From Lichenibacterium dinghuense (lineage in GTDB: Bacteria; Pseudomonadota; Alphaproteobacteria; Rhizobiales; Beijerinckiaceae): a stretch of DNA of 64,000 bases. The notes below the pieces were generated by a model. The model saw nothing but the letters and a program-made list of their open reading frames with translations, made no database searches and was not told the origin of the DNA. Position numbers and translations under genes: made by a program. Location: NCBI RefSeq assembly GCF_021730615.1, contig NZ_JAJLMN010000001.1, forward strand, positions 930,001 to 994,000, in the 5' to 3' direction. How positions within the stretch are numbered: the stretch's first letter is position 1; every line of letters starts with the position of its first letter. Positions 1 to 9,164 of the stretch are shown piece by piece.

Positions 1-345
1 ATGCACGGGACCGAGGTATCCACCGCGGCGCGCTACGGGATCGGGGCGATCTGGATCGTGCTCGACAACAACGATCTCGCCATGGTCAGCCAGGGCAACG
101 CCCACTTCTTCCCCGAGCCCAAGCAGCCGTCGTGGACCGACTATTACGGCCTCGGCCGGCCCGACATCGCCGCGGTCGCGGCGGGGCTCGGCGCCGACAG
201 CTACCGCGTCAACAGCGCGTCCGGCCTGAGGGACGCGCTGCACAAGGCGATCAAGCGTTCGGATCAGTCGAGGCGGCCGCAGGTGATCGCGCTCGAGATC
301 GACCGGTCCGAGGTGCCCCCGTACTACGTGCCCGTGCCGACCTGA
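1..345 (+). CDS. TPP-dependent enzyme, C-terminal end (acetolactate synthase-like), cut by window edge
   Basis: Only the last 114 or so residues are present; the frame is open to base 1, so the first Met is probably internal. The segment matches the C-terminal diphosphate-binding domain of acetolactate synthase/benzoylformate decarboxylase-type enzymes: an MHGTE helix start, then IWIVLDNNDLAM, where the DNND residues would hold Mg2+ and the diphosphate. The end (PQVIALEIDRSEVPP) is the usual closing strand. The stop is 51 bp before the preferred start of a FabH-like ketosynthase on the same strand, so the two are probably co-transcribed. Substrate cannot be told; a decarboxylating or acyloin-forming carboligase is the family expectation. 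Confidence 0.8.
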   Translation: MHGTEVSTAARYGIGAIWIVLDNNDLAMVSQGNAHFFPEPKQPSWTDYYGLGRPDIAAVAAGLGADSYRVNSASGLRDALHKAIKRSDQSRRPQVIALEIDRSEVPPYYVPVPT

Positions 346-396
346 TATCGCCGCGACGGGCGGACGAGCGTGTCGGACGGGGTGGAGACAGCGACG

Positions 397-1404
397 ATGG
401 GACCCGCGATCACCGGCCTGGGATTCAGCGTCCCGGGCAAGCTGCGCACCAACGACGACCCCGTCTTCGCCTGGATCAAGCAGAACCACCCGGCCTATGC
501 CGACAGCTTCAAGGGGTTCCGGGACCGGCGCATCCTCGCGGAGGGGAAGGCGCTGTCGGCCCTGATGAGCCGGGCGGCCCTCGCCGCCCTGGCGGACGCC
601 GGGGTCGCCGCCGACGAGGTCGGCCTGATCCTCGGGCTGGGGTCGGTGGGCCCGCTGACCTCGCCCAACGTCCTCGCCGAGGTGCACCGGGACGTCGGCC
701 TCCCGCGCGGCTGCCAGATCATCCCGCTCGAGACCGAGCACACCGTCTTCAACGACGCGCTCGTCGTCGCGGACGCCATGCTGCGCTCGCGCCCGGGGCT
801 GCGCAACGCGCTCGTGGTCTGCGGCTGCGACTGGTCGCGCCACGTCAGCTATCACGAGGCGACCTGCATCGGCGCGGCGGACGGCGCCGGTGCCGCCGTG
901 GTGTCGCTGACGGACGACCCCTCGTGCTTCCGCGTCGTGGACAGCGCCGTGGAGACCGACACGAGCTTCGTGGGTGCGATGCGCATGGCGGCGCGGGCCA
1001 CGGGGATCGCCGAACCGGCGGCGCCCTACGACCCGACGCTCTACACGACGCCCCTCATGTACTACGGCGAGGAGGCCCAGAAGGCCTTTCAAACCTTCGG
1101 GGTCGGCGTCCCGCCGCGGCTCATCGCCGAACTGCTCGCGCGCAACGCGCTGTCCGCCGCGGAGATCTGCCTCATCGCCCACCAGGCGAGTTCGGTGCTG
1201 ACGGACGCTTGGCTGTCCGCGGTCGGGCCCGGGCAGTTCCTGACCACGATCGAGAGCTACGCCAACATGACGATCGCCTCGGTGCCGGTGACGCTCGCCT
1301 CGCGGTACGGGGAGATCGAGACGTCCCGCCTGGTCCTCCTCACGCTCGGCATGCAGCAGCAGGCGTCGGCCGTGCTGCTCGCGCGAGATCCTCTGCCGTC
1401 GTGA
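397..1404 (+). CDS. FabH-like 3-oxoacyl-ACP synthase III homologue lacking the catalytic Cys
   Basis: A 335-residue thiolase-fold protein of the ketoacyl synthase III class. Aligned by eye with FabH, the HQA motif gives His262 and the ANMTIAS motif gives Asn290, two members of the Cys-His-Asn triad. The segment where FabH has its nucleophile (ACAGF-type) reads LETEHTVFNDAL, placing His115 or a neighbour at the Cys position. Ordinary Claisen chemistry through an acyl-Cys is therefore unlikely; acyl transfer, ester formation or a decarboxylative role are possibilities. The ATG at 397 is chosen because GGAG lies 9 bp upstream and homologues begin near PAITGLGF; a GTG at 370 is in frame. It follows a TPP enzyme and ends 4 bp from a convergent gene. 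Confidence 0.8.
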   Translation: MGPAITGLGFSVPGKLRTNDDPVFAWIKQNHPAYADSFKGFRDRRILAEGKALSALMSRAALAALADAGVAADEVGLILGLGSVGPLTSPNVLAEVHRDVGLPRGCQIIPLETEHTVFNDALVVADAMLRSRPGLRNALVVCGCDWSRHVSYHEATCIGAADGAGAAVVSLTDDPSCFRVVDSAVETDTSFVGAMRMAARATGIAEPAAPYDPTLYTTPLMYYGEEAQKAFQTFGVGVPPRLIAELLARNALSAAEICLIAHQASSVLTDAWLSAVGPGQFLTTIESYANMTIASVPVTLASRYGEIETSRLVLLTLGMQQQASAVLLARDPLPS

Positions 1405-1408
1405 GCCG

Positions 1409-1789
1409 TCACGCGGCCGGGCGCCGGGCCCAGTGGTCGAAGGCGAGCCTCTGCCGTTCCGCGACGAAGGCCTCGGCGGCGGGACCCGACCAGGGCCCGG
1501 CATAGCCCAGCCGTTCCGGGCGCCCCCCGACCCACCATCCCTGGCCCGGCAGGCCGTCGGCCTTGCGCACGACGAGCACGGCCAGCTCCGGCTCCCCTCG
1601 GGCCCGGGCGGCATCGTCGACGGCGTCCAGGGTCTTGCAGACGGCCCGCATCTTGGGGCGGCTGAAGCGGTGTCCGAGCGCGTCGAGCAGCTCGGAATAG
1701 GTCATCGCCCGCCCTCCGCGCGCCGAGGCGATCAGCACGGCGCGGACGTGGGCGACGTCGGACAGAGGCACGGTCGCGAGATCGTCCAT
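1409..1789 (-). CDS. Conserved hypothetical protein, 126 aa
   Basis: A soluble 126-residue protein that I do not recognise with certainty. The ATG has a strong AAGGAGCGCCG leader. It begins with a helical segment resembling a winged-helix unit (MTYSELLDALGHRFSRPKM, about residues 30-50), continues through a helix rich in Asp/Ala, and has a Gly/Trp motif LPGQGWWVG near residues 86-94 followed by RLGYAGPW. No signal peptide or membrane segment is seen. It converges on the ketosynthase gene (stops 4 bp apart) and is divergent from the BenE-type transporter, with a 211-bp shared upstream region. A DNA-binding or nucleic-acid-related role is a guess from the N-terminal pattern only. Confidence 0.7.
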   Translation of the reverse strand: MDDLATVPLSDVAHVRAVLIASARGGRAMTYSELLDALGHRFSRPKMRAVCKTLDAVDDAARARGEPELAVLVVRKADGLPGQGWWVGGRPERLGYAGPWSGPAAEAFVAERQRLAFDHWARRPAA

Positions 1790-2000
1790 CGGCGCTCCTT
1801 CTCCCCGGCGCCTCCCGGACGGGCCCGGAGGCGGCCGCCATCCCGCGCCGCACGGCCCGTCGACAACGCCTCCGGCGGGGCCACGGTGCCGATGGCTGCG
1901 TCGCTTCCCGGCATCGGCGACCCGCGGGACGGCGGCCGGACCTTGCGCGGAAGCGCCGTTGCGGTCACGACACCGGGGAGCAACACGAGCGGGAGCCCTC

Positions 2001-3194
2001 ATGTCATCGGCCGCGACCGGCGCCGCCCCCCTCTCGCCGCCCGGCGGCTCCTGGCTCCAGCCCGCGACCTCGGGCCTCCTCGGCGTCGTGGTGGGCTTCG
2101 CGTCGAGCTTTACCCTGATCCTGGCCGGGCTCGCCCGCGTCGGCGCGACGCCGGCCCAGGCCGCGTCGGGCCTGCTCGTCGTGTGCCTCGCCATCGGCGT
2201 GATCGCCTTCGGCTTCGCCTTCTGGCGGCGCGAGCCGATCGCCATCGCGTGGTCGACGCCCGGCGCGGCGCTGCTGATCGCGACCGGCCTGCCGACCGGC
2301 GGCTATCCCGCGGCGGTCGGGGCCTTCCTGTTCGCCGGGGCGCTGATCGTGGTGGCGGGCCTGTGGCCGGCCTTCGGCCGCCTCGTTGGCGCGATCCCGC
2401 GCAGCCTCGCCAGCGCCATGCTGGCCGGCATCCTGTTCACGCTGTGCCTCGCGCCCGTGCGCGCCGTGGCCGAGATGCCGGCGCTGGCCGCGCCCGTGGT
2501 GCTCGCCTGGGCTCTCGCGTGGCGCTTCGCGCGGCCCTACGCCGTGCCGCTCGCCTTCGCGGTGGCGGCCGCGGCCATCCTGTCGGTCGCCAAGTTCCCG
2601 GCGGGCCTGTCCGCGCTGGGGCCGCCGGCGCTGAGCTTCGCGGTGCCCGCCTTCGTGCCGGCCACGCTGGGGTCGCTCGGCCTGCCGCTGTTCATCGTGA
2701 CGATGGCGTCGCAGAACGTGCCGGGCCTGGCCGTGCTGTCCTCCAACGGCTACCGGCCGCCCACCGGGCCCATCTTCGTCGCCACGGGCCTCGGCTCGGG
2801 CGTCTCCGCCCTGTTCGGCGGTGTGCCGGTCAACCTCGCCGCCATCACGGCGGCGCTGTGCGCCGGGCCTGAATCGCACCCCGATCCGTCCAAGCGCTGG
2901 TATTCCACCGTGGTCTACGGCGCCGGATACGTCGTGGTGGCGCTCTGCACCGGCGCCGCGACCGCGCTGGTGACCGCGGCCCCGCCGCTGCTGATCGAGG
3001 CCGTGGCCGGCCTGGCCCTGCTCGGAAGCCTGGGCGGCGCCCTCACGGCGGCGCTCGCCGACGAGCGCGAGCGGCTGCCCGCCGTGGTCACCTTCGCGGT
3101 CGCGGCCTCGGGCGTCGCGGCCTTCGGCATCGGCGCGCCGTTCTGGGCGCTGCTGGCCGGGGGAGCGCTGCTGGCGCTGGAGCGGTGGCGGTGA
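2001..3194 (+). CDS. benE: BenE family benzoate/H+ symporter-like transporter
   Basis: A 397-residue integral membrane protein with about 11-12 hydrophobic segments, typical of the BenE family of aromatic acid/proton symporters, which share the UraA/SulP-type fold. The first segments (GLLGVVVGFASSFTLILAGL) and the central run (GLPLFIVTMASQNVPGLAVL, about residues 225-245) are characteristic; the SQN tripeptide there is a family hallmark. ATG 2001 follows GGGAG at a suitable distance; a TTG at 1959 is also in frame but has no better leader. No benzoate catabolic gene is nearby, so the real substrate may be another carboxylate. The gene converges on ubiG with 13 bp between the stops. Confidence 0.9.
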   Translation: MSSAATGAAPLSPPGGSWLQPATSGLLGVVVGFASSFTLILAGLARVGATPAQAASGLLVVCLAIGVIAFGFAFWRREPIAIAWSTPGAALLIATGLPTGGYPAAVGAFLFAGALIVVAGLWPAFGRLVGAIPRSLASAMLAGILFTLCLAPVRAVAEMPALAAPVVLAWALAWRFARPYAVPLAFAVAAAAILSVAKFPAGLSALGPPALSFAVPAFVPATLGSLGLPLFIVTMASQNVPGLAVLSSNGYRPPTGPIFVATGLGSGVSALFGGVPVNLAAITAALCAGPESHPDPSKRWYSTVVYGAGYVVVALCTGAATALVTAAPPLLIEAVAGLALLGSLGGALTAALADERERLPAVVTFAVAASGVAAFGIGAPFWALLAGGALLALERWR

Positions 3195-3207
3195 CGCCGC
3201 CGGCCGG

Positions 3208-3990
3208 TCAGTCGGGCCGCTTCGCCGTCAGCAGGTAGTTGACGTCCGTGTCGCGCGACAGGCCCCAGGCGTCTCGCAGGGGGTCGAACACCATGCCGGC
3301 GCGGTCGACGATGCGCAGCCCCGCCATCCGCACCGGCGTGGCGATCTCCTCCGGCGTGCGGAACTGGCTCCACTTGTGGGTGCCGCGCGGCAGCCAGCCC
3401 AGCACGTATTCGGCCCCCACGATCGCGAGCGCGAAGCTTTTCGCGGTGCGGTTCAGCGTCGACAGCACGAAGAGCCCGCCCGGCCGCACCAGCGAGCAGG
3501 CCGTCGCCACGAAGGCGTCGGGCTCGGGCACGTGCTCGACCACCTCCAGCGCCAGCACGACGTCGAACCGCTCGCCCGCCTCCGCCAGAGTCTCGGCCGT
3601 GGTGGCGCGGTAGTCCACGGTCACGCCGCCGGCTTCGGCGTGGCGCGCCGCGGCCAGCACGTTGTTGGGCGCCGGGTCGATGCCGGTGACGCGCCCGCCG
3701 AGCCGCGCCAGCGGCTCCGACAGGAGCCCGCCGCCCGAGCCGATGTCGAGGATCGTCAACCCGTCGAGCGGAAAAGGCCGCTCGGCCGGAACACCGAAGT
3801 GGCGCACCATCGCGTCGCGCAGGTAGCGGATGCGGGTGGGGTTCAGGCGGTGCAGCGGCGCCATGGCGCCCTTGGGGTCCCACCAGCCGTCGCCGAGCGC
3901 GTCGTATTTGGCGACGTCGGCGCCGTCCACCAGGGTGGCCGGGCCGTAGTCGGCGGGCGGGGCGTCTGGGTGCACGGCGTCGAAGGGCAT
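3208..3990 (-). CDS. ubiG: Ubiquinone biosynthesis O-methyltransferase UbiG
   Basis: A class I SAM-dependent methyltransferase catalysing the two O-methylations of ubiquinone synthesis. The SAM-binding motif I is LDIGSGGGLLSEPLARLG, followed by the acidic VTGIDPAP strand end and the VLALEVVEHVPEP motif. The UbiG-specific N-terminal DALGDGWWDPKGAMAPLHRLNPTR and the STLNRTAKSFALAIVGAEYVLGWLPRGTH segment are both present, so the call is firm. From ATG 3990 the protein has 260 residues, near family length. An in-frame ATG at 4092 has a stronger ribosome binding site (GGAGG, 6 bp spacing) and would add a 34-residue low-complexity leader; this start is unresolved. It is divergent from lysC. Confidence 0.95.
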   Translation of the reverse strand: MPFDAVHPDAPPADYGPATLVDGADVAKYDALGDGWWDPKGAMAPLHRLNPTRIRYLRDAMVRHFGVPAERPFPLDGLTILDIGSGGGLLSEPLARLGGRVTGIDPAPNNVLAAARHAEAGGVTVDYRATTAETLAEAGERFDVVLALEVVEHVPEPDAFVATACSLVRPGGLFVLSTLNRTAKSFALAIVGAEYVLGWLPRGTHKWSQFRTPEEIATPVRMAGLRIVDRAGMVFDPLRDAWGLSRDTDVNYLLTAKRPD

Positions 3991-4155
3991 GGCGTCGAAG
4001 GGCTCCGGGCGGTCGGCCGGGGCGCTCCCCGGCAGCCGCCAACGCGCGAGATCGGCCCCGCGTTGACAAGCCGGGCCGCTGCCGCCATCCATACGCGCCC
4101 TCCGGCCCGGGGGCGAGCCCGGTCGCGAGCCCCGGCGCGCGACCGGCCGGTCCAC

Positions 4156-4213
4156 CGAGCCTGTCGGGCCGGCGTCGGAGCGAAGCTCCGGCTCGGGCCT
4201 CCGGACAGGCTCG
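4156..4213. repeat. Nested inverted repeat between ubiG and lysC
   Basis: Outer arms CGAGCCTGTC (4156-4165) and GACAGGCTCG (4204-4213) are perfect 10-bp complements. Inside, CGGAGC-GAA-GCTCCG (4176-4190) forms a second perfect 6-bp hairpin with a 3-nt loop. The element sits in the shared upstream region of two divergent genes, where a terminator is not expected. It could be a REP-like mobile palindrome or a cruciform/regulatory element. No second copy was noticed in this window. Confidence 0.6.
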
Positions 4214-4270
4214 CCTCCCGAAGTTGGCGCATGTCGGCGACAGCATGACAGGCGCCAGAGCCCAGAGCCG

Positions 4271-5509
4271 ATGAGCCGTCTCGTCCTGAAATTCGGCGGC
4301 ACCTCCGTCGCCAACATCGACCGGATCCGCAACAGCGCCCGCCACGTCAAACGCGAGGTCGACGCCGGCCACGAGGTCGCCGTCATCGTGTCCGCCATGT
4401 CGGGCAAGACCAACGAGCTCGTCGGCTGGTGCGCCGAGGCGGCGCCGCTGCACGACGCCCGCGAATACGACGCCATCGTGGCCTCGGGCGAGCTCGTCAC
4501 CGCCGGCCTCATGGCCATCGTGCTGCAGGAGATGGGCGTGCAGGCCCGCTCCTGGCAGGGCTGGCAGATCCCGATCCTGACGTCGGACGCCCACGGCGCC
4601 GCCCGCATCGAGTCGATCGACGGCGGCGAGATCGTCCGCCGCTTCTCCGAGCGGCGCGAGGTGGCCGTCATCGCCGGCTTCCAGGGCCTGCACGAGGCGA
4701 CGAACCGCGTCACCACGCTCGGCCGCGGCGGCTCCGACACCAGCGCCGTGGCGGTGGCGGCGGCGCTCGGCGCCGACCGCTGCGACATCTACACGGACGT
4801 CGACGGCGTCTACACCACCGACCCCCGCGTGGTGCCGAAGGCCCGCCGGCTCGACCGCGTCACCTTCGAGGAGATGCTCGAGATGGCGTCGCTCGGCGCG
4901 AAGGTGCTCCAGGTGCGCTCCGTCGAAGTGGCGATGAACCACAACGTCAAGGTCTTCGTCCGCTCGTCCTTCGACGATCCCTCCGACCCCAAGCCCGGCA
5001 CGCTGATCTGCGCCGAGGAAGACATCATGGAACAACAGGTCGTCACCGGCATCGCCTTCGCCCGCGACGAGGCGCAGATCACGCTGCGCCGCATCGCCGA
5101 CAAGCCCGGCGTCGCGGCCTCCATCTTCGTGCCGCTGGCCGAGGCGGGCATCAACGTCGACATGATCATCCAGGTCGTGTCGGACGACGCCGCCACCACG
5201 GACATGACCTTCACGGTGCCGGGCGCCGACTTCGAGCGCGCGAAAGCGCTGCTCGCCGAGCGGCGCGGCGAGATCGGCTACGCGACGCTGTCGGGCACGG
5301 ACGACGTCGTGAAGGTGTCGGCCATCGGCATCGGCATGCGCTCGCACGCCGGCGTCGCGGCCCGCGCGTTCCGGGCGCTCAGCGAGAAGGGCATCAACAT
5401 CCGGGCGATCACAACCTCCGAGATCAAGTTCTCGGTCCTGATCGACTCGGCCTACACCGAGCTCGCGGTGCGCACACTCCACACGCTCTACGGGCTCGAC
5501 AAGGCCTGA
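4271..5509 (+). CDS. lysC: Aspartokinase LysC
   Basis: Phosphorylates aspartate at the head of the lysine, threonine, methionine and diaminopimelate pathways. The 412-residue protein has the amino acid kinase domain, opening with KFGGTSVANIDRIRN (residues 6-20) and containing TTLGRGGSDTSAVA and the TDVDGVYTTDPR motif. The C-terminal third holds two ACT domains (from about 265), including ADKPGVAASIFVPLAEAGIN and MRSHAGVAARAFRALSEKGI, which give allosteric feedback control. The length is normal for the alpha subunit of the alpha2beta2 class. ptsP follows 133 bp downstream and then prfA, a conserved order in Hyphomicrobiales. Confidence 0.98.
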   Translation: MSRLVLKFGGTSVANIDRIRNSARHVKREVDAGHEVAVIVSAMSGKTNELVGWCAEAAPLHDAREYDAIVASGELVTAGLMAIVLQEMGVQARSWQGWQIPILTSDAHGAARIESIDGGEIVRRFSERREVAVIAGFQGLHEATNRVTTLGRGGSDTSAVAVAAALGADRCDIYTDVDGVYTTDPRVVPKARRLDRVTFEEMLEMASLGAKVLQVRSVEVAMNHNVKVFVRSSFDDPSDPKPGTLICAEEDIMEQQVVTGIAFARDEAQITLRRIADKPGVAASIFVPLAEAGINVDMIIQVVSDDAATTDMTFTVPGADFERAKALLAERRGEIGYATLSGTDDVVKVSAIGIGMRSHAGVAARAFRALSEKGINIRAITTSEIKFSVLIDSAYTELAVRTLHTLYGLDKA

Positions 5510-5642
5510 TCCCGGCCGCCGGGTTGTGGACGGGCGGCTTGCCGATCCGTCGGCGCTCCGGCTATAGGGTCGAGGACGGAGGGAGGGACGGCCGGCGCGA
5601 CGCCGAAGGTCCCGCCCCGGTGAGGCGTGAGGGAAGCGGGCG

Positions 5643-7904
5643 ATGCGTGGCGCTCTGGCCGGACCGCGACTGCTGCTGCGCCGGCTGCGCGAAGTCATGG
5701 CGGAGCCGATCTCGGCCCAGGCGCGCCTCGATAAAATCGTCGTCCAGATCGCCTTCAACATGGTGGCCGAGGTGTGCTCGGTCTACGTGCTCCACGCCGA
5801 CGGCCGCCTCGAGCTCTACGCCACCGAGGGGTTGAACCGGGAAGCCGTCCACCAGACCACCATGCGCAAGGGCGAGGGGCTGGTCGGCCTCATCGCGGCC
5901 TCGGCCGAGGCGCTGGCGCTGCCCGACGCGCAGAACCACCCCGCCTTCTCCTACAAGCCCGAGACCGGGGAGGAGGTCTACCTGTCCTTCCTCGGCGTGC
6001 CGATCCTGCGGGGCGGCAACACGCTCGGCGTGCTGGTGGTGCAGAACAAGGCGCGCCGGCAATATTCCGAGGAGGAGGTCGAGGCCCTCCAGACCACCGC
6101 CATGCTGATGGCGGAGATGATCGCCGCGGGCGAGCTCCAGGCCATGCTGCCCGGCCCCGCGGTGCTGCGCCAGCCTCTGTCGCTCAGGGGCACGCCCGTG
6201 GTCGAGGGCGTCGGGCTCGGCCACGCCGTGCTGCACGAGCCGCGGGTGGTCGTGACCAAGCTCGTGGCCGAGAACCTCGACGCCGAGATCGCCCGCCTGG
6301 AGGACGCCATCGCGGCCCTGCGCGAGTCGATCGACCGGCTCGTCGAGCAGGGCGACGTCGCGGGGCCGGGCGAGCACCGCGAGGTGCTGCAGACGTTCCG
6401 CATGTTCGCCAACGACCGCGGCTGGCTGCGGCGCCTGCGCGAGGCCGTGATGACGGGCCTCACCGCCGAGGCCGCCGTCGAGCGCGTGCAGAGCGACACC
6501 CGCGCCAAGCTGGTGCGCCAGACCGACCCCTACCTGCGCGACCGCCTGCACGACCTCGACGAGCTGGCGAACCGCCTCCTGCACCAGCTCACCGGCGACA
6601 GCCTCGTGGCCCCGCTCCACGCCCTGCCCGAGAACGCCGTGGTGGTGGCGCGCTCCATGGGCCCGGCCGCGCTGCTCGACTACGACCGCGCGAAGCTGCG
6701 CGGCCTCGTGCTGGAGGACGGCGGCGCCTCGTCCCACGTCGCCATCGTGGCCCGCGCCATCGGCGTGCCCGTGGTCGGCGACGTCGCCAACGTGTCGAGC
6801 CTGGTCGAGCCCGGCGACGCCCTGATCCTCGACGGCGCGCTCGGCCGCGTCGAGGTCAGGCCCGCGCCCGACGTCGAGTCCTCCTACGCCGAGAAGGCCC
6901 GCTTCGGCGCCCGCCGCCAGGAGCAGTACCGTCGGCTGCGCGACGTGCCCGCCGTCACGGCCGACGGGGTCGAGATCGGCCTCCACATGAACGCCGGCCT
7001 GCTGCTCGACCTGCCGCACGTGGCCGAGACGGGCGCGGCCTCGATCGGGCTGTTCCGCACCGAGCTGCTCTTCATGGTGGCGTCGCGCTTCCCCCGTATC
7101 GAGAAGCAGACCGAGCTCTACCGCTCGGTGCTCGACGCCGTCGGCGGCCGGCCGGTGACGTTCCGCACGCTCGACATCGGCGGCGACAAGATCCTGCCCT
7201 ACATGGCGCGGCCCGACGAGCCCAACCCGGCGCTCGGCTGGCGCGCCATCCGCATCGGCCTCGACCGGCCGGGGCTGCTGCGCTCGCAGCTGCGCGCGCT
7301 GCTGCGCGCCGGCGGCGGCCGCATCATGCGCATCATGTTCCCGATGATCGCCAACGCGGCGGAGTTCGACGCCGCCCGCGCCATGGTGGCGCGCGAGCTC
7401 GACCACATGGTCCGCCACGGCTACCAGCCGCCCTACGAGCTGAAGCTCGGCGCCATGGTGGAGGTGCCCTCGCTCCTGTGGGAGCTCGACGAGCTGGCGA
7501 GCCGCGCCGACTTCATGTCGGTCGGCTCGAACGACCTGATGCAGTACCTGTTCGCCGTGGACCGCGACAACAAGCGGGTGGCGACGCGCTTCGACGCGCT
7601 CTCGCCCTCCATGCTGCGCGCGCTCGGCAGCGTGGCGGAGGCCGGCCGCCGCCACAACATCCCCGTGACGCTGTGCGGCGAGTTCGGCGGCAAGCCGCTC
7701 GGCGCCCTGGCGCTGGTGGCGCTGGGCTACCGCAACCTGTCCATGTCGGCCTCCTCGCTCGGCCCCGTGAAGGCGATGCTGCTCGGCCTCGACGCCGCCG
7801 ACGCTTCCGCCTATGTCGGGGACCTCCTGGCGTCGCGGGACGGCGCGGCCTCGCTGCGGCCGGCCCTGACCGCCTATGCGGAGCGCCACAGCCTGCCGCT
7901 CTGA
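5643..7904 (+). CDS. ptsP: Phosphoenolpyruvate-protein phosphotransferase PtsP (EI-Ntr)
   Basis: First enzyme of the nitrogen-related phosphotransferase system, passing phosphate from PEP to NPr. The 753-residue protein begins with a GAF domain (about residues 20-160), which in the family senses glutamine or alpha-ketoglutarate, followed by the PEP-utilising N-terminal, swivelling and TIM-barrel domains. The phosphorylated His is His365 in [28 protein letters not shown] and [18 protein letters not shown] are PEP-site signatures, and Cys678 in TLCGEFGG is the active-site cysteine position. It is complete and lies 14 bp before prfA. Confidence 0.97.
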   Translation: MRGALAGPRLLLRRLREVMAEPISAQARLDKIVVQIAFNMVAEVCSVYVLHADGRLELYATEGLNREAVHQTTMRKGEGLVGLIAASAEALALPDAQNHPAFSYKPETGEEVYLSFLGVPILRGGNTLGVLVVQNKARRQYSEEEVEALQTTAMLMAEMIAAGELQAMLPGPAVLRQPLSLRGTPVVEGVGLGHAVLHEPRVVVTKLVAENLDAEIARLEDAIAALRESIDRLVEQGDVAGPGEHREVLQTFRMFANDRGWLRRLREAVMTGLTAEAAVERVQSDTRAKLVRQTDPYLRDRLHDLDELANRLLHQLTGDSLVAPLHALPENAVVVARSMGPAALLDYDRAKLRGLVLEDGGASSHVAIVARAIGVPVVGDVANVSSLVEPGDALILDGALGRVEVRPAPDVESSYAEKARFGARRQEQYRRLRDVPAVTADGVEIGLHMNAGLLLDLPHVAETGAASIGLFRTELLFMVASRFPRIEKQTELYRSVLDAVGGRPVTFRTLDIGGDKILPYMARPDEPNPALGWRAIRIGLDRPGLLRSQLRALLRAGGGRIMRIMFPMIANAAEFDAARAMVARELDHMVRHGYQPPYELKLGAMVEVPSLLWELDELASRADFMSVGSNDLMQYLFAVDRDNKRVATRFDALSPSMLRALGSVAEAGRRHNIPVTLCGEFGGKPLGALALVALGYRNLSMSASSLGPVKAMLLGLDAADASAYVGDLLASRDGAASLRPALTAYAERHSLPL

Positions 7905-7918
7905 AACCCCTGGTCTCG

Positions 7919-8992
7919 ATGCTCCCTCACGCCAAGCTCGATCTGATCCTCCGCCGCCACGAGGAGGTGTCGGCGCGCCTGTCGGAGGGCCCCGACGCGG
8001 CGACCTTCGTGGCGCTGTCGCGCGAGCTCAGCGAGGGCGAGGGGCTGGTCGAGGCGATCCGATCCTTCCGCGGCAAGCGGGCGGAGCTCGACGGCGTCGA
8101 GTCCATGCTGGCCGAGCCGGCGCTCGACGACGAGATGCGGGCCCTCGCCGAGGCCGAGCGCGCCGAGGCCGCCGGGGCCCTCGACGCGCTGGAGCGGGAG
8201 ATCCGCCTGGCGCTGCTGCCCAAGGACGCTGCCGACGCCAAGAGCGCCATCCTGGAGATCCGCGCCGGCACGGGCGGCGACGAGGCGGCGCTCTTCGCCG
8301 GCGACCTGTTCCGCATGTATTCGCGCTACGCCGACCTCCACCGCTGGAAGGTGGAGGTCCTGTCGGCCAGCGAGGGCACGATGGGGGGCTTCAAGGAGAT
8401 CGTCGCCGAGGTGCAGGGGGCGGGCGTCTTCGCCAAGCTGAAGTTCGAGAGCGGCGTCCACCGCGTGCAGCGCGTGCCCGACACCGAGACGCAGGGGCGC
8501 ATCCACACCTCGGCCGCGACCGTGGCGGTGCTGCCCGAGGCCGAGGAGGTCGACGTGTCGATCCCGGACGCCGAGGTGAAGATCGACACGATGCGGGCGC
8601 AGGGCGCCGGTGGCCAGCACGTCAACAAGACGGAATCGGCAATCCGCCTGACCCACCTCCCCACCGGCATCGTGGTCTTCATGCAGGAGGAGCGCTCGCA
8701 GCACCGCAACCGGCAGAAGGCCTTCGCGGTGCTGCGCTCCCGCCTGTTCGATCTGCAGCGCCAGAAGCTCGACGACGAGCGCTCGGCCGACCGCAAGTCG
8801 CAGGTGGGCTCGGGCGACCGCTCGGAGCGCATCCGCACCTACAACTTCCCGCAGGGGCGCCTCACCGACCACCGCATCAACCTGACGCTCTACAAGCTCG
8901 ACAAGGTCATCGCCGGGGAAGCGCTCGACGAGGTGGTCGACGCGCTGACGACCGAGCATCAGGCGGCGCAGCTCGCCGCGGCGGAGGGATAG
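7919..8992 (+). CDS. prfA: Peptide chain release factor 1
   Basis: Recognises UAA and UAG in the ribosomal A site and triggers peptidyl-tRNA hydrolysis. The 357-residue protein has the GGQ motif at residues 231-233 ([14 protein letters not shown]), required for hydrolysis, and the anticodon-like region [17 protein letters not shown], where PDT occupies the PxT stop-recognition position. The RSYNFPQGR-type segment near the end reads [16 protein letters not shown], as in RF1. In related genomes prmC, which methylates the GGQ glutamine, usually follows directly; here an insertion sequence begins 92 bp after the stop and no prmC is seen. Confidence 0.98.
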   Translation: MLPHAKLDLILRRHEEVSARLSEGPDAATFVALSRELSEGEGLVEAIRSFRGKRAELDGVESMLAEPALDDEMRALAEAERAEAAGALDALEREIRLALLPKDAADAKSAILEIRAGTGGDEAALFAGDLFRMYSRYADLHRWKVEVLSASEGTMGGFKEIVAEVQGAGVFAKLKFESGVHRVQRVPDTETQGRIHTSAATVAVLPEAEEVDVSIPDAEVKIDTMRAQGAGGQHVNKTESAIRLTHLPTGIVVFMQEERSQHRNRQKAFAVLRSRLFDLQRQKLDDERSADRKSQVGSGDRSERIRTYNFPQGRLTDHRINLTLYKLDKVIAGEALDEVVDALTTEHQAAQLAAAEG

Positions 8993-9164
8993 CGGCGCGA
9001 TCCAGAGTCGATCGGACGGCATCCCTTCGCATCACGGTCGCGCCACTCTATGATAGGTGGTGCATGCTGCGGTGGGGCGAGCTAGGGCGCGTTGACATTC
9101 AGCGACATTAGGGTTTCCCAGCGGGCGAAAGTGGGATTCAAGGCTGGAAAAGGGAGGTTCCAGC

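Noticed and set aside
1800-1990. Riboswitch or leader upstream of the BenE-type gene
   Set aside because: A CGCCTCC/GGAGGCG hairpin is present, but the pairing is imperfect and matches no riboswitch class I know.
4063-4092. TTGACA at 4063 with a possible -10 at 4087 as a lysC promoter
   Set aside because: The -10 (ATCCAT) is poor and the spacing is 18 bp; not strong enough to list as a promoter.
2915-5761. Very long open frames on the opposite strand of ubiG, lysC and ptsP
   Set aside because: They lie antisense to genes with clear family motifs, have Arg/Gly/His-rich composition typical of shadow frames in GC-rich DNA, and show no motif of their own.
5562-7889. 775-codon minus-strand frame opposite ptsP
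   Set aside because: Fully antisense to a complete PtsP with catalytic residues; its composition (His, Gln, Gly, Arg) is a codon-bias artefact.
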